From Monomorium pharaonis (lineage: Eukaryota; Arthropoda; Insecta; Hymenoptera; Formicidae): 64,000 nt of DNA. The stretch is from assembly GCF_013373865.1 (NCBI RefSeq), contig NC_050471.1:14016983-14080982 (forward strand), read 5' to 3'. Position numbers and translations under genes: made by a program. Shown here one piece after another: positions 1 through 12,098 of this stretch; position 1 is the first letter of the stretch; each line of letters starts with the position of its first letter. Below the pieces are notes generated by a model. It searched no databases, was not told the DNA's origin, and was given only the letters and a program-made list of their open reading frames with translations.

Positions 1-298
1 GATTGGCTACATCAATATTGGCCACGCATCAATATTGGACATGTCAATATTGTCTACGTCAATAATGGCCACGCGTCAATATTGGCCACGTCAATAATGG
101 CCACTTCAATATTGGCCACGCGTCATTATTGGCCACGTGTCAATATTAGCCACGTCAATATTGGTCACGCGTCATTATTACCTACGCGTCATTATTGCTC
201 ACACGTCGCTATTGGCCACGTCACTACTGTACATACATTGGTTTGCGACTTGGACGGGGTGGGTGTGGGAGGGGAGGTCCCCTTGCATCTTCCCGCGC

Positions 299-345
<47 letters not shown>

Positions 346-690
346 AAGCATTTCTCTGCACTACATGGGTTTGCAACTTTCCACGTTAAACCAAAAAAAA
401 ATTGATTAATATTGACGCGTGGGAAATAATGACACGTGGGCAATATTGGCGCGTATGAAATAATGACGCGTGGACAATATTGACGCGTGGCCAATATTGA
501 CGCGTGGCCAATATTGACGTGGCCAATATTGACGCGTGGCCATTATTGACGTGGGCAATATTGACGTGACCAATATTAACGTGGCCAATCCACCCCGTGG
601 TCAATCGGGATCGTGACCAATATTGACGTGGCCAATATTAACGTGGCCAATCGGGACCGTGGCCAATATTGACGTGGGCAAACGGGTGCC
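1..690. repeat. Inverted minisatellite with CG/TG microsatellite core
   Basis: Short units built on GGCCACGCGTCAATATT repeat on the + strand from 1 to about 235, and the reverse complement of the same units repeats from about 410 to 680. The whole block is therefore a large imperfect palindrome. The centre holds (CG)n then (TG)n at about 292-338, flanked by a 'tttgcgacttgg' type sequence. ORFs across it are repeats of Ile/Val/Asn/His codons with no family resemblance, so I call no gene. It may be a foldback transposon or an inverted satellite cut by the window edge. Confidence 0.8.
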
Positions 691-1865
691 ACTCACACTA
701 ATAGCGTCTCCCCGAATGCATCCATAATATTATACATGTCATGATAATTTAAAATATTTTGCTAATTTTCAAAAATAAGTAATTAAAAAGTATAAATACA
801 TTTCCTAAATATACAATTATCATGTATATCGATTGAAGAAAAAAATTATACACTTACAATTGTGCACTCTGTTTTCATAATCATAAATAGACTTCTCTGT
901 TTAATACAATTAATTTCAGTAAAAAAATTGTTCATACATCATCCTCTTGTTGTTAATTGCTTACTTTGACGCTACGATGTCACTAAAAGTTATCAAAATT
1001 TGAAAACTCCAATAAAACAGTTACATCCACGTGGAATCCAACGATTTACATGGATTACGTGGATGTAGGTTTTTCCACAAGTTATTCACGTGGATGCAAT
1101 GTTCTTTTTTCATCACTGCATCAAATTCTTTTATCTTCGAAACATCTATTAGATTTTTTATAGATATATCTATTAAGAAATATTTATAAGAAATTTACAT
1201 GGATATTTCGAAAACGCGCTTGTCCGCCAATTAGTGCATTAGGCGCTATTGACAGGCGACGTAAATCTTTTGGGAGTAAAGTACACCTGACGCGCTACAT
1301 AAAGATCACCCGCAACACGATTAAGATAAGCAATAATTAGCTTCTGTCCGATGTGGAAGAGGACCGCCACATAATACTTTTAAGATTTACTCATTTTAAT
1401 TGGGTAAACAATTGGGCTACAAGAAAAGTGAACCTTTACTCCACTCAAATAAAGAGATCACTTAACGAGCGAAGAATTAATTTTTATAAGAAGTGAGCTA
1501 TCACTCCATTTCAAGTGGCCGTATTTTCACTATTAGAGTGAAATTCCATTCTTTTGGAGTGACGTTTCACTCCAAAAAATTGAGAGAATGTATACGAAGG
1601 TATTTCTAAAATTCGTAAAATTTTTACGTGGTTTACGAATTTATGACCGCATCCACATAAATTCTAATACCGTTTTTAAACGGATGTTTACTCGAATATT
1701 CACGTGAATTTCAGGATGTCGATCCACGTAGCATTAACGTAGATATCACGTACTGTTTTATTGGGGAAACTTATTTTTTCTTAGATTTATACCTCTTTTT
1801 CCTAATTAATGACAAAAAAATTTTAATTATGAATATTCGAATTTTGGTTTTGAAATCAGTTACAA
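691..1865. other. AT-rich spacer, no gene seen
   Basis: No ORF of note and no RNA gene. Short inverted words occur at 1020-1110 (CCACGTGGAAT/ACGTGGATG) and 1430-1585 (CACTCC/GGAGTG), reminiscent of decayed foldback arms, but no clear ends could be assigned. Confidence 0.6.
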
Positions 1866-2126
1866 ATAGAACTTATACTAATGGAAACGGAATAGCGTAT
1901 ATCGTCCGTATGCCGAAACTGTGTCCAACATCTGTGCGACAAGGATAGGTAGAACATGACTTGACATGAAATGAGACAGAACTAGTTTTCTGTCTCATTT
2001 CATAACTTTTCCTCATAATGCGCATGAGTGGCCGTATTTGTAGGTATGAGACAGAACTAGTTTTTTGTCTCACTTCTTGGACACACTTGTACGGGTTCTT
2101 TTCCCCTTCCATTAGTTAAGTTCTAT
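1866..2126. mobile_element. MITE with 8-bp target duplication
   Basis: The ends are inverted repeats (ATAGAACTTA at 1866, TAAGTTCTAT ending 2126) that continue inward as CTAATGGAA. They are flanked on both sides by AGTTACAA (1858-1865 and 2127-2134), an 8-bp target duplication. Inside are two copies of the palindromic word GAGACAGAACTAGTTTT at about 1975 and 2047. An 8-bp duplication fits hAT, P or Sola1-type transposases; the termini do not identify which. Confidence 0.75.
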
Positions 2127-2173
2127 AGTTACAAATGACAAAACAATAGAGTTGACTTATAACAACTTATACT

Positions 2174-2272
2174 GGCTGTGTTCCAAAATTCACTGCCAGT
2201 ACTGAAAATCTATAGTCTACGTTACACATACTATAAATTTTCAGTATTGGCAGTGAATTTTGGAACACAGCC
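2174..2272. mobile_element. 99-bp Harbinger-type MITE
   Basis: A nearly perfect hairpin. It starts GGCTGTGTTCCAAAATTCAC and ends with its complement, with the 3-bp direct repeat ACT at 2171-2173 and 2273-2275. The terminus closely matches the end of the Harbinger element starting at 16483 (GGGTACATTCCAAAATCTAC), including the following CTGCCAGTACTGA. It is therefore probably a non-autonomous derivative moved by that family's transposase. Confidence 0.8.
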
Positions 2273-2855
2273 ACTATATGCAAGATATTTTGCTATACTT
2301 TTGATAATTATTAAACAAGTGAGTGAATTTAATAAATAAACTTTTGTACAAATGTTTGTTTCAGTTTTATTAATCTACATACATAAAATTATGATTTAAT
2401 TCGTAATGCTATTTTTTTATCAAATTAAGTAAATACTACAAACAATTAAGTACTACAAAACAAAATTTTATATAAGAATAAAAAATAAACAGAAAATCAA
2501 GTAATTAAACCAATATGACAATTGTTCAAATTTTACAGAAATATTTAAACGTAATAATAAATAAATAAATTTATAAATATATAATATTTATATTATTAAT
2601 ATTACCTTGAGATGTAACACACTCTTAAATATTTAACAAAAAATTTATTTATAATTTCCGTTTATAATATTACTTTGTGACTTTATTGAAGAATACCTCT
2701 GTGAATTGCGCGGAAATTGACTGTAAAAGAATATATTATGTTTCTGCATTTCATATATAAAAAATAAAATTATTAGTAAAAATGTAAAGAGTACTAAAGC
2801 TTTTGAGCAATAGTGTATCGCTCAAAAGCTTCGCACACTTGTACAAGTGTGTGTG

Positions 2856-2927
<72 letters not shown>

Positions 2928-3464
2928 TGTGTGTATTGAGATTTTTCTTTTAATTGATTAGAGACGAAATGTATTCTCAGAAATAAATTGCATTCTCATC
3001 TAAAATGTATTTTAAAACATTCGTCGTTCACAGATGTTTTCAAGACTCTATTTTATATGTAAGATTATCAATATTAATTATTATACAATTTCTTTAATAT
3101 TTTACCATTCAAATACCATTAAAATTTATTATTTAATTAGTCAAAGTAATCGTTACACACACATAATCAAATTTTTTACATTGACACTTCTCTCTTACAG
3201 CATTAGTCTTTTTCTAAAAGAGATATTTAAACAATCTCATATTTTTACAAAAAAATCAGGAATAAGAGAACTTGGGAAACAAGAGCAGTTTCTTTAATTT
3301 TGGTATTATTCCAATCATCGCATCAACAATTCCAATTCGCCGAAAAGTGAAAGATTATTTTTCTCGACAAGTTGTAGCTTGTTATTTGTTACTTGCCTAT
3401 CAATTACAATCTATCTACAAAGAGAAAACTTATTTATGAGAAATTCATATGATATTCAAATATC
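2273..3464. other. Region upstream of hunchback-like gene with (TGCG)n
   Basis: AT-rich non-coding DNA. A short palindrome (AAAGCTTTTGAGC and its complement) at about 2797-2832 is followed by a tetranucleotide microsatellite TGCG/TGTG at about 2847-2935. The region would contain the promoter and 5' UTR of the gene starting at 3465, but I cannot point to a specific promoter element. Confidence 0.5.
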
Positions 3465-5706
3465 ATGAACGAATATCAAGCTGATCGATCCTTAAGCATT
3501 ACGTCAAATATTAATCTATTCTCAAGCGAAAGTATTAATAACATGCAAGATATTCTACAGTGTCCGTTATGTGTATTCGCTACGTCAAACAGGTACCCAA
3601 TGATCTTTGAATTATAACAGATTACAAAAACGTTTTATATCAAGTTTATACATTTTCTCAAATTGATATATCGATAATGTTGAATATACCCTGATAAAAA
3701 TATTTTTACAATTTTTTTACACAAAAAATACAAAAACAACAATTTTTATGATATAATTACAACTTTGTAAATTATATCTACGTTATTTTTATGTTAAACA
3801 ATACAATTAAGCCATGTTTATAGTTTTTTATAAATTACGTTGTAAAAAATCACAATTTTCTACGTAAATCTATGAAAAATTACAAAGTTAACTTAATACG
3901 TTAAAAGTATAAAGTTAACTTAATACTCGCGTTACATAATACGTAAATTATTATAAAAATATTTTCACCAAGGTAGTCTTCAGTAGCATATCCAGCCGTG
4001 ATATTTAAATAAATAAAACTCAAAAGTAAATATTTATTAATTTTAGGTCGGAATTCACCAAACACTTAATTAATCTTTGCATACCGAAGCACAATTCCAA
4101 TCTTAAAGCTGTTCTTACACATTTACCGATCCTTAAATCCTTCTTGAATCAAGATAATGACAATTATTCTCCTCTTGCACTAACGGCAGAATACGTTAGA
4201 TACAAGACAGGGAAAATCAACGAATCTTCTCTTCGTGTTTCCCGAATGAATCAGCAAAGCAACGTAAGCAAGCGAGATAAAAACTTTCGAGATGCTAAAA
4301 ATTGCAAACATTGCAATTTTATAGCTAGCACAAAGATGGAGTATTGGGAGCACATGCGTTGCCACATTAAAGGTTTTACATGTTCCGAATGCTCTTTTGT
4401 TACCAAGTACAAGCATCACATGAATCATCACTGGCTTAGCGTTCACGACGGCTCCAAGCCCTTTAAATGTAAAAAGTGTTTGTACACATGTGTAAGCAAA
4501 TCGATGCTAAGTAGCCATCTGAAAAAGCACTCGAACATTTATCCGTATAGATGCGCGGACTGTACGTTCAAGACCAAATTCTGCAACGCACTAAAGAAAC
4601 ACTTGCAAAAGAAGGAGCATCAGCCAGCGATGGTACTGAATGCTGATGGCTCACCGAATCCATTCTCCATCATTGACGTATATGGTACGAAACGCGGGCC
4701 CAAGCAGAAATCATCTGCTAGAAAGCAGGAAGAAGTAAAGAATACTATTACACCGATTTATATAAATGGCGATCAGTTCGATTCATCAATTTCTTCACCC
4801 TTGTCACTTCATTCGCCGATTCCTCATTACTTAACTGTGACCACAATAAATGGAGTAAAGGATGGACATTGGGTAAATTATAATGACATAAATAAGAATC
4901 TAAATCAACCTGTTGCAACGTTCTCCTATAACGATTTAGTCGCTGCGTTCAATCTGTCGAATCACGTTTCATATCGCGAAGACGCGACATTCTACGAAAA
5001 TATACAGAAAATGGATTGCGCACAATCCGATACATTAACGGAGTACACAAAGATCTTAAATGCTAGAAACAAAATGCCGGAGATATTTATGCAAAATTTG
5101 CCAGTAACTCATTTCGATACAACTAACAACATCAGCGAACTTTATACTTCTGATAGCATGGAAGCCACGACGAAATCCTCAACATTCGTGGCGATAAAAT
5201 CTCAGTTAGAATATAAGAAGACCGAATCTACAGACATGCCGTTGAATCTCAGCATGGCTGAAGTAATTAGAAAAAGTCAACTTCAGTTTCAGACATTAAC
5301 AAATACGAATGCACTAAAAATTACCGAAATCGACAAACATAAGGCTAGGGCGAAAAAACTGGAACGTTGCATGATAATAAAGAAGGACAAAAAAACAGAG
5401 CAAATAAAAAATGAGTATCCGTCGGACAATAGGCTTGATGTCCATCAAGCACAACAAAATGATGAAGCTGTTGCCGATTTATGCGACGACGTACTTATTT
5501 GTCACTATTGCGAGATCATATTTGGCAATGTGATCATGTTTACCGCGCATATGGGTTGTCATAGTTTTAATGATCCTTACACATGTAATATATGTGGTCG
5601 TCATTGCATTGATAAACTGTCCTTCTTTCTACATATTACTCGATCAGAACATGAAGTTAATGTAAAAATGCTTAGTAAAATTATGCTTCATCAGGAAAAA
5701 AATTAG
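3465..5706 (+). CDS. hb: Hunchback-like zinc-finger transcription factor, two exons
   Basis: I read two exons: 3465-3592 and 4047-5706, joined by a phase-2 intron with GT...AG borders, giving 595 residues. An in-frame stop at 3450-3452 precedes the ATG at 3465. C2H2 fingers lie at residues 129-149, 155-176, 184-204 and 212-234 (the central DNA-binding block) and at 528-548 and 556-578 (the C-terminal pair that in the Hb/Ikaros family mediates dimerisation). Directly after the fourth finger is the hunchback-specific box ending DVYGTKRGPKQK (238-264). Residues 33-58 resemble the N-terminal finger of some insect Hb proteins (CPLC then HLINLCIPKH), with wide His spacing. PLNLS at 441-445 resembles a CtBP-type repressor motif. 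In insects Hb is a nuclear gap-gene and neural-timing regulator. It could be a paralogue of the main hb gene. Codon use and reading frame look intact. Confidence 0.85.
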
Positions 5707-5800
5707 GTGGTTTCAGCAAATAAAGGAGATCAGTGAACACTCAATAATTCTCTAATATGATTGGTTCTTACCTTTAATTCTTTGTTAGATTAATACTAAT

Positions 5801-5958
5801 GGTGTTTTCGATCGGTGCTGGGTTAACCCGTTTCAGGTTCTTTTTCTCTAAAACTGGTCAATCACAGATATTCCCTTCTTCAGAAGAATGGCTATAATTG
5901 GCCTTATGACGGCATAAATCGCTCTTGGAGCGATTAACCCAGGCCGGTTGAAAACGCT
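5801..5958. mobile_element. Small MITE-like inverted repeat downstream of hunchback
   Basis: About 27 bp at the left (GTGTTTTCGATCGGTGCTGG then GTTAA) is repeated in inverse at the right (TTAACCCAGGCCGGTTGAAA then ACGC). The target duplication is not clear. It lies 95 bp after the hunchback stop codon, probably in the 3' UTR or just beyond. Confidence 0.6.
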
Positions 5959-6181
5959 ATAAAGAATCACTGAACGCTCAATGATCTGCTGAATACACCT
6001 ATTATTATACGTCGCGGGTATATATGTACTATACACACGCAGAATTTCAAAAAAATAAATCAAGCATGACGAAGAAAATTTTCAACATAATTGTAGTCAT
6101 TGAATTGAATATAAAAATGATTTTAATAGATTTGCGTTTGTCAAAGTTGAAAAATATAAAAGCAGAAAGTTACATATATGA

Positions 6182-6293
6182 GGCTTGTTCTTTTTCGCGA
6201 CATTGTTGCACTGTAGGTGTAATAAGTTAGAGTTGGATACATATACATTTGTCTTGCATCAATGCACAGCAGTTCAGCGAAAAAGAACAGGCC
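6182..6293. mobile_element. 112-bp MITE with GGCCTGTTCTTTTTCGC ends
   Basis: Left end GGCTTGTTCTTTTTCGC and right end GCGAAAAAGAACAGGCC are near-perfect complements, with a further GTGCA match inward. There is no open frame. The TIR style (GGC...GCC) resembles PIF/Harbinger MITEs, but no 3-bp duplication is clear. Confidence 0.7.
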
Positions 6294-7069
6294 TATTAAT
6301 TTATATCATGCAGCCACACACACACGCGCACGCACGCACACACTTATATTTATATTTATATATAAATTCTTTTTTTGAAGATCCCTAGACTTTTGCGAGA
6401 ATTTTTTATTTAAGACTATATTTTTTTATGTCCGAACTCTTCTTTATTTGTGCAATTAGTAACATACGTTTTTTTTTTATTTATGAGTCAGATCTATGGA
6501 TATTATGCAAATTTTTTATGCACATGTAAATCTTATATAGAGACTCAATATATGATTTTGACATAGTGTGCAGATGTGCATTCTTTATCATTTGTTTTAG
6601 ACTAGCATTCTTGTTATTTTTGTACTTTTTCACATTTTTGATCCTAATATGTTGTATTATTATAATTATCACATCTTGATAAATTGCTGTCATGTTCTTT
6701 CCTTATTATGTGTGTATCTCTTTCGTAAGTATTATACTTTTGAATGTACATATTTCGTAGAAACAACAATTAAGCCAATAAACAAGAATAAATTGCATGA
6801 TAAAATTGTAATAATTGTGCCCAATAAGCGCAATAAAATATATAAACAGTTACACACAGTTACACACACACACACGCAGACATACACACAAGTATATACG
6901 CGAGTACATAACTGAGTTTCTAACTATAAATATTTTTTCATATTATGTATTGAAAAATTTATTTTTCATTTCTAATACGGAACAGTTTTTTATATTATAA
7001 AAATAAAAAGTCTTATCAATCAAGTTGACCAAAATATCACCATTAAATTGTATTATCAAATACATATAA
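6294..7069. other. AT-rich spacer, no gene seen
   Basis: Contains short (CA)n runs at about 6315-6342 and 6857-6892 and otherwise AT-rich sequence. Small ORFs here are low complexity (Tyr/Ile/Asn/Lys) and show no domain. Confidence 0.5.
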
Positions 7070-7377
7070 CCCAGACAGCACACCATATTTATAAAATATT
7101 TACAAAATATTTGTAATATTTATTTTAAATATTTTATAAATACTGTTGTGACCTTAAATTTGACAGATTAAAGAATTATCATAAATATTATACAAAAATA
7201 TTTATGAAATATTTATAAATAAACGAAATATAAAGAGCTCGTTAACGCTAGGCAAAAATAATAATATAAACAGATCAATATGTCGAGCTAATATCAATTT
7301 TTACAATGTAATATAATTTATTAAATCAAAAATATATCATTATAAAAGCTATTAAAAACAACTGTATTAAAATTGTT

Positions 7378-7420
<43 letters not shown>

Positions 7421-8516
7421 TTTCGAAACGTTTCAAAACATACATAATTCTCTTCAGTCGTGTCAAATTACCAATATTTATGAAATTAAACATGAGTAAA
7501 ATAACGCAAATGAAAATATAATTAACTATTTAGAAAATGATGCCGATTGGATATCCATAAAAACAATGCATATTGCCTATAAAAATGTGTCATAATAATT
7601 AAAGCGTGAACGAATAAATAATACAATCAAAAACAGTCTAAAATTATGGTCAAAAATCTTGTCGAAAAATGTAAAAGATCAAAATCGATGGAAAACGTGT
7701 AATTTATGAACAATATAAATCGATATGCATATTGTAAAAAAACTATAAACATATGTTGATTTCAGATAATATTAACATAAGCAAAAAAGCCAACAGTTTC
7801 TACAAAGCATTACAAAACGACTGTAACGCTCGGTAGTCAGAGACAGAATGAGCGAACTTATTGTCCGTCGATTTATATTGTTCATAAATTACACGTTTTC
7901 CATCGGTTTTGATCTTTTACATTTCTCGACAAGATTTTTGACTATATTTTTGGACTGTTTTTGATTATATTATTTATTCGTTCACGCTTTAATTATTATG
8001 ACACATTTTTATAGACGATATGCATTGTTTTTGTGGATATTCAATCGGCATCATTTTCTAAATGGTTAATTATATTTTCATTTACGTTATTTTACTCATG
8101 TTTAATTTCATAAATATTGGTAATTTGGCACAACTAAAGAGAATTATGTATAGTCGAAACGTTTCGAAATTTGTTTAACAATTTTAACACAGTTGTTTTT
8201 AATAGCGTTTATAATAATATATTTTTGATTTAATAAATTATATTATATTGTGAAAATTGGTATTAGCTCGACATATCGACCTGTTTATCTTATTATATTT
8301 ATAAATATTTACCAAATATTACTACAAATCTTTATTTTCTATTTACCATAAATATTGTATGAAATATTTAGTCTATATTTTAATAATATGTTAAATAAAG
8401 ATGTTTCCTTCACGTATATAAAATATGTATAAAACATTTATATAGTATTTTTAAAATATAAATATTTATAAATGTATATAAATATTTATCAAAGATATTT
8501 TGTGTGCCGTCTGGGA
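7070..8516. mobile_element. Foldback element, ATATTTATAAA-word family
   Basis: A near-complete palindrome. The left arm (7070-about 7733) is repeated in inverse at about 7865-8516, around a spacer of about 130 bp. Ends are CCCAGACAGCACACC and the complement of CCCAGACGGCACAC. The dinucleotide AA flanks both sides (7068-7069, 8517-8518), a possible 2-bp target duplication. The terminal 150-200 bp of each arm is packed with ATATTTATAAA/TTTATAAATAT words. The left arm alone carries a (CA)n run at 7380-7418. There is no transposase frame, so it is non-autonomous. A fragment of the same family lies at 19985-20351. Confidence 0.85.
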
Positions 8517-9031
8517 ATTTATTTGAAAAGCATTATACCGGATTCTATTTTTTTAAACATATTGTAAAATAAAATAATTGTATGCATTGTAATATTATTG
8601 GATACAAAAATTATACACGCAAAAAATAAATTATTAAAACTATAAATAATATGCAGTATCAGACTAATCATTTCCAATAGTAATTTCCAATAGTAATTTG
8701 GAATAGTTTTTTTACGAGTCTAATAATTAATTTTTATAAGAGACATATCAAATCTTCGATACATCAAAGATTTGAGTTCGCACGATCATTTATTTTGATT
8801 GTTTTATTTATCTTTTATATCTTTTGCGGGAGCAATCTTATATCAGCGCATGTCAATTTTATGTGACTGTTTGTTAAAATTTCCAAAACATCTATATATT
8901 TTTACATTTTCTGTAAAGTATTTTAAAATTTATATACGCAATAGTTTTCGTAAATTTGTTTCAACATTTATATTAATAATAATTTTATTTAAAAAAGATT
9001 TAGAACAATATTTAAAACTTTTTCATTATAT
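8517..9031. other. AT-rich spacer, no gene seen
   Basis: No repeat ends, RNA gene or credible coding frame. The 93-residue frame at 8799-9080 is hydrophobic and AT-driven, and runs into an LTR-like sequence. Confidence 0.45.
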
Positions 9032-10075
9032 TGTTATGTCCGGCAGACTTCATGATTACTGTTTATCCGCCGACCCTTAGAAAAAATAACTAAGTAAGAG
9101 AAATCTTATTTTGACGGTCATCAATAACTATAAAATTATTTGGAAATCGCTCTATTGTCACGCTCTATTGTCATGTTCGTGAGACGGATTGGGACCCTAT
9201 CTTAAAAGGAAAACTCATAGATTGAAAAATGCAACTAGCAAACTAGGGCTCCAAATTTTCCTTCTTAAAGTATTATCAAAGGAAAATCGTCAGATAGGAT
9301 TTCTCTTAAGGTCTGGGATAATGTTGAGTACGAATGAAAAACAAACACCTTTTTATTAACTGCAATATAAACCATGATTTCTCCGTGCTTGAGGAATGCC
9401 CAAGACCCCTTCACATATCTAAGATGTTTACAAATAATTCGGATTCAAAACCAAAGAAGAAGAAAAAGGGAAAATACCGAAGATTAAACTCGATCGAACA
9501 AAGGACATCCGGAAATATTAAAAATATTGCCTCGTGCCCAAATAATAACTGAGGCGCAATTCTCTACAAATAAACGCATAGGAAACATAAAATTTTTTTT
9601 TCTTTATCTTTAGATAAGAAATTTTAAGATTTGAACTCCCCCCTCCTATATTCAAACCTAAAGTAATTTGGGCGGAGACAAGAAAGAATGAACCAATAGT
9701 TGGTCATCCAAATAAAGTAATAACTTCGCTAGGTTTCAATAGACGAGTTCAGAATTTGGTAGCGTTGGAAGGGCTTACCAATCCAAAACCAAGAAATTCG
9801 TTTGACCGCCTACATCCCAATCCTATCGTCCCGGAAAACGCTCTATAACAACCATGATCCAAAGGATCGCGGACACCACTTCTTATCCGAATCTTCGGCT
9901 CGTGTCGCGTCTCAGTCACGAACTCGTTCCAATCAGTAATGTGCCGAACATTAAGTGAAGTGAGTGCACCTGAAGTACTTCTGAGCCTCACCACTCTCTG
10001 TTTCCACCAGCCCCCGAGCCTGACGGACTAATTCGATTCGATAAACCGAGAACCGAGCGCCAAGAATCCTGAGAC
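9032..10075 (+). repeat. Diverged LTR fragment (5' end) and unclassified repeat
   Basis: From 9032, TGTTATGTCCGGCAGACT matches the 5' end of the LTR at 30321 (TGTTACGTCCGGCAGACT), and the next 100 bp can be aligned loosely. No matching 3' end (GGACGTAACA) is seen before the Harbinger element at 10079. The part from about 9750 is more GC-rich and could be LTR or leader DNA interrupted by that insertion. I see no gene. Confidence 0.5.
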
Positions 10076-10078
10076 TAA

Positions 10079-10400
10079 GGCCGAAGGCAGAGAGCGAGAC
10101 GTAGGTGTCGCAGTCGTAGTCGTAGGGTAAGGCAGAGAAAAACGTAGAGTCGTACATGTCGTAGAGTGACGTAGAGTATACTAGTGATGAAGAAAGTGCA
10201 GCGGCAGAGGTAAGCAGTAATATATATTTTAATAATTTATTAATAAATATGCTAAAATAAAATATAAATAATTTTATTTATAAATTAAGGCAATGATTCA
10301 TTTGTATTCATCTCTTTATTAAATTAATCACAATAATCAGCAATTGTTCACAAGTGTTTTAGGTTAGATTAATTAATATTCTTTGCTGTTTTAAAGTATA
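10079..10400 (+). repeat. Harbinger-1 left terminal inverted repeat
   Basis: Matches the reverse complement of about 14025-14349 with scattered differences. The outer 75 bp contains repeated GTCGTAG-like words, possibly transposase binding sites. The inner part is AT-rich. Confidence 0.85.
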
Positions 10401-10512
10401 GTATAATATATTATACTAAAAAATATATGCTAAATAATATCTTTAAAAATATAGTACAAAAAATATAACGAATATTATGAACCGAATACAATTTATATAT
10501 TAATAAATATAA

Positions 10513-12098
10513 ATGATTACATTTTATGTACATTATTTTTTAGCATATCTTTATGTACTGTTTATAAAAATGGGAAATGATAATAAATTTTTAATTTTGG
10601 TAATGCATTGGATTAATTTATGTCTTTTATTAATACGTAAAAGAAAACAAAAAAGATGGTTAAATAGGCGATGGCTTGTAAGTCCTATTAATAAAAAGAG
10701 GATTCAATGTGGAGATTATAACAATTTATTTCAAGAAATAAAAAATGATTCTAAATTGTTTTATCGTTATACCAGAATGACATTGGTACATTTTGAACAA
10801 TTAGTACAAATGGTAAAACCATATTTAACAAAAAGACATCCTCGTGCTTTAGTTCCAGAACTGCGACTTTTAATAACTTTAAGGTATATATACATAAAAT
10901 TACATATTTCATGATTAGATTACATGTGTGTGTATGTGTGTGTAATTATAATAATAATAATTATATTATTATTATTATGTGTGTGTATGTACAATATATT
11001 ATATCTACAATTTTACAGATACCTTGCGACAGGTGACTTACCATTTACCATAGCTATGGCATTTAGAATTGGTGAATCTACAGTAAGAGAAGTTGTCAAG
11101 GAAGTTTGTTTCGTTTTAATTAAGGTTTTAGAACCATTGCATCTTTCTTCACCTACAGAAGAAGATTGGAGACAATACGCAAATGGATATTGGAAAAGAT
11201 GGAACATTCCAAATTGTGTGGGTGCTGTTGATGGCAAACACGTCAGATTACGATGTCCTCCACACTCTGGAACCTTATATTATAACTATAAAAAATATTA
11301 TAGTATAGTATTAATGGCAGTGGCTGATCATTTATACAGATTTACATTGGTTGATATTGGAGCGTATGGAAGTAAGAACGAATAAAAAGTTTAATTTTAC
11401 ATATGTTTTATATATTTTACATATAATGACTTATTTATTTACAGGTAACAGTGACGGAGGCATTTTTCATGACTGTGACATAGGAATAAATTTAAATAAT
11501 AATCGATTAAATTTTCCAAAAGAACAGATAAACCTTCCTGATAGCAATTTAAAAACATATACTTACTTTGTGGCTGATGATGCTTTTAAATTATCAAAAA
11601 GAATAATGAAACCTTATTCCAGTAGAAACTTAACATATAAACAAAAAATTTTTAATTATCGACTTTCAAGAGCACGGAGAACAGTGGAAAGCGCATTTGG
11701 AATTTTTTCGAGTAAATGGAGAATATTTCAAACTGCTATCAGTATGCTACCAGAAACTGCCGATTTAATTGTAACAGCTTCCGTATGTCTACACAATTAT
11801 GTACTAAAAGAGGAGCAACGTAGTGGATATAAGATGTATAGCCAAGAACCAATTTCTAATAATAATACTAATCAGGTAAAAATAAAAATAAAAATAATAT
11901 AATTTTTCAAAATAATAATGTTTAATCTTTAAGGATTTTTCACCATGGATAAATGTACCAAATTGTCTTGAAGAAGACAATAACGTAAGATATGTCAACA
12001 CTCAAAGAAATACTTTAAGTGATTATTTCGTCTCTAAAGCTGGTGAAGTGGAATGGCAACATAATTATGTTCAAAGAGGCGTATACGCAGACGAATAA
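10513..12098 (+). CDS. PIF/Harbinger (HARBI1-type) DDE transposase
   Basis: Exons 10513-10883, 11019-11371, 11445-11875 and 11934-12098, all with GT/AG borders, total 1,320 nt, or 439 residues plus stop. The DDE nuclease residues are present: D195 in GAVDGKH, D236 in LVDIGAYGS, E323 in RTVESAFGIF, with flanking motifs typical of DDE_Tnp_4. The C-terminus (YFVSKAG...VEWQ...YVQRG) is also typical of the family. The start is uncertain: the ATG at 10513 gives a hydrophobic leader, and the ATG at 10570 (MGNDNK) may be the true start. The enzyme would cut and rejoin the element ends in the nucleus. No disabling change is visible. Introns are short and AT-rich, and the first contains a TG/TAA-rich tract. 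Confidence 0.9.

Noticed and set aside
1873..2112. 79-residue frame on the - strand
   Set aside because: Lies wholly inside the MITE at 1866-2126 and is made of its repeated palindromic words.
4144..5706. Hunchback frame starting at a TTG at 4144
   Set aside because: TTG starts do not apply to a eukaryotic gene. The frame is open upstream to a splice acceptor at 4046 and joins an ATG exon at 3465-3592.
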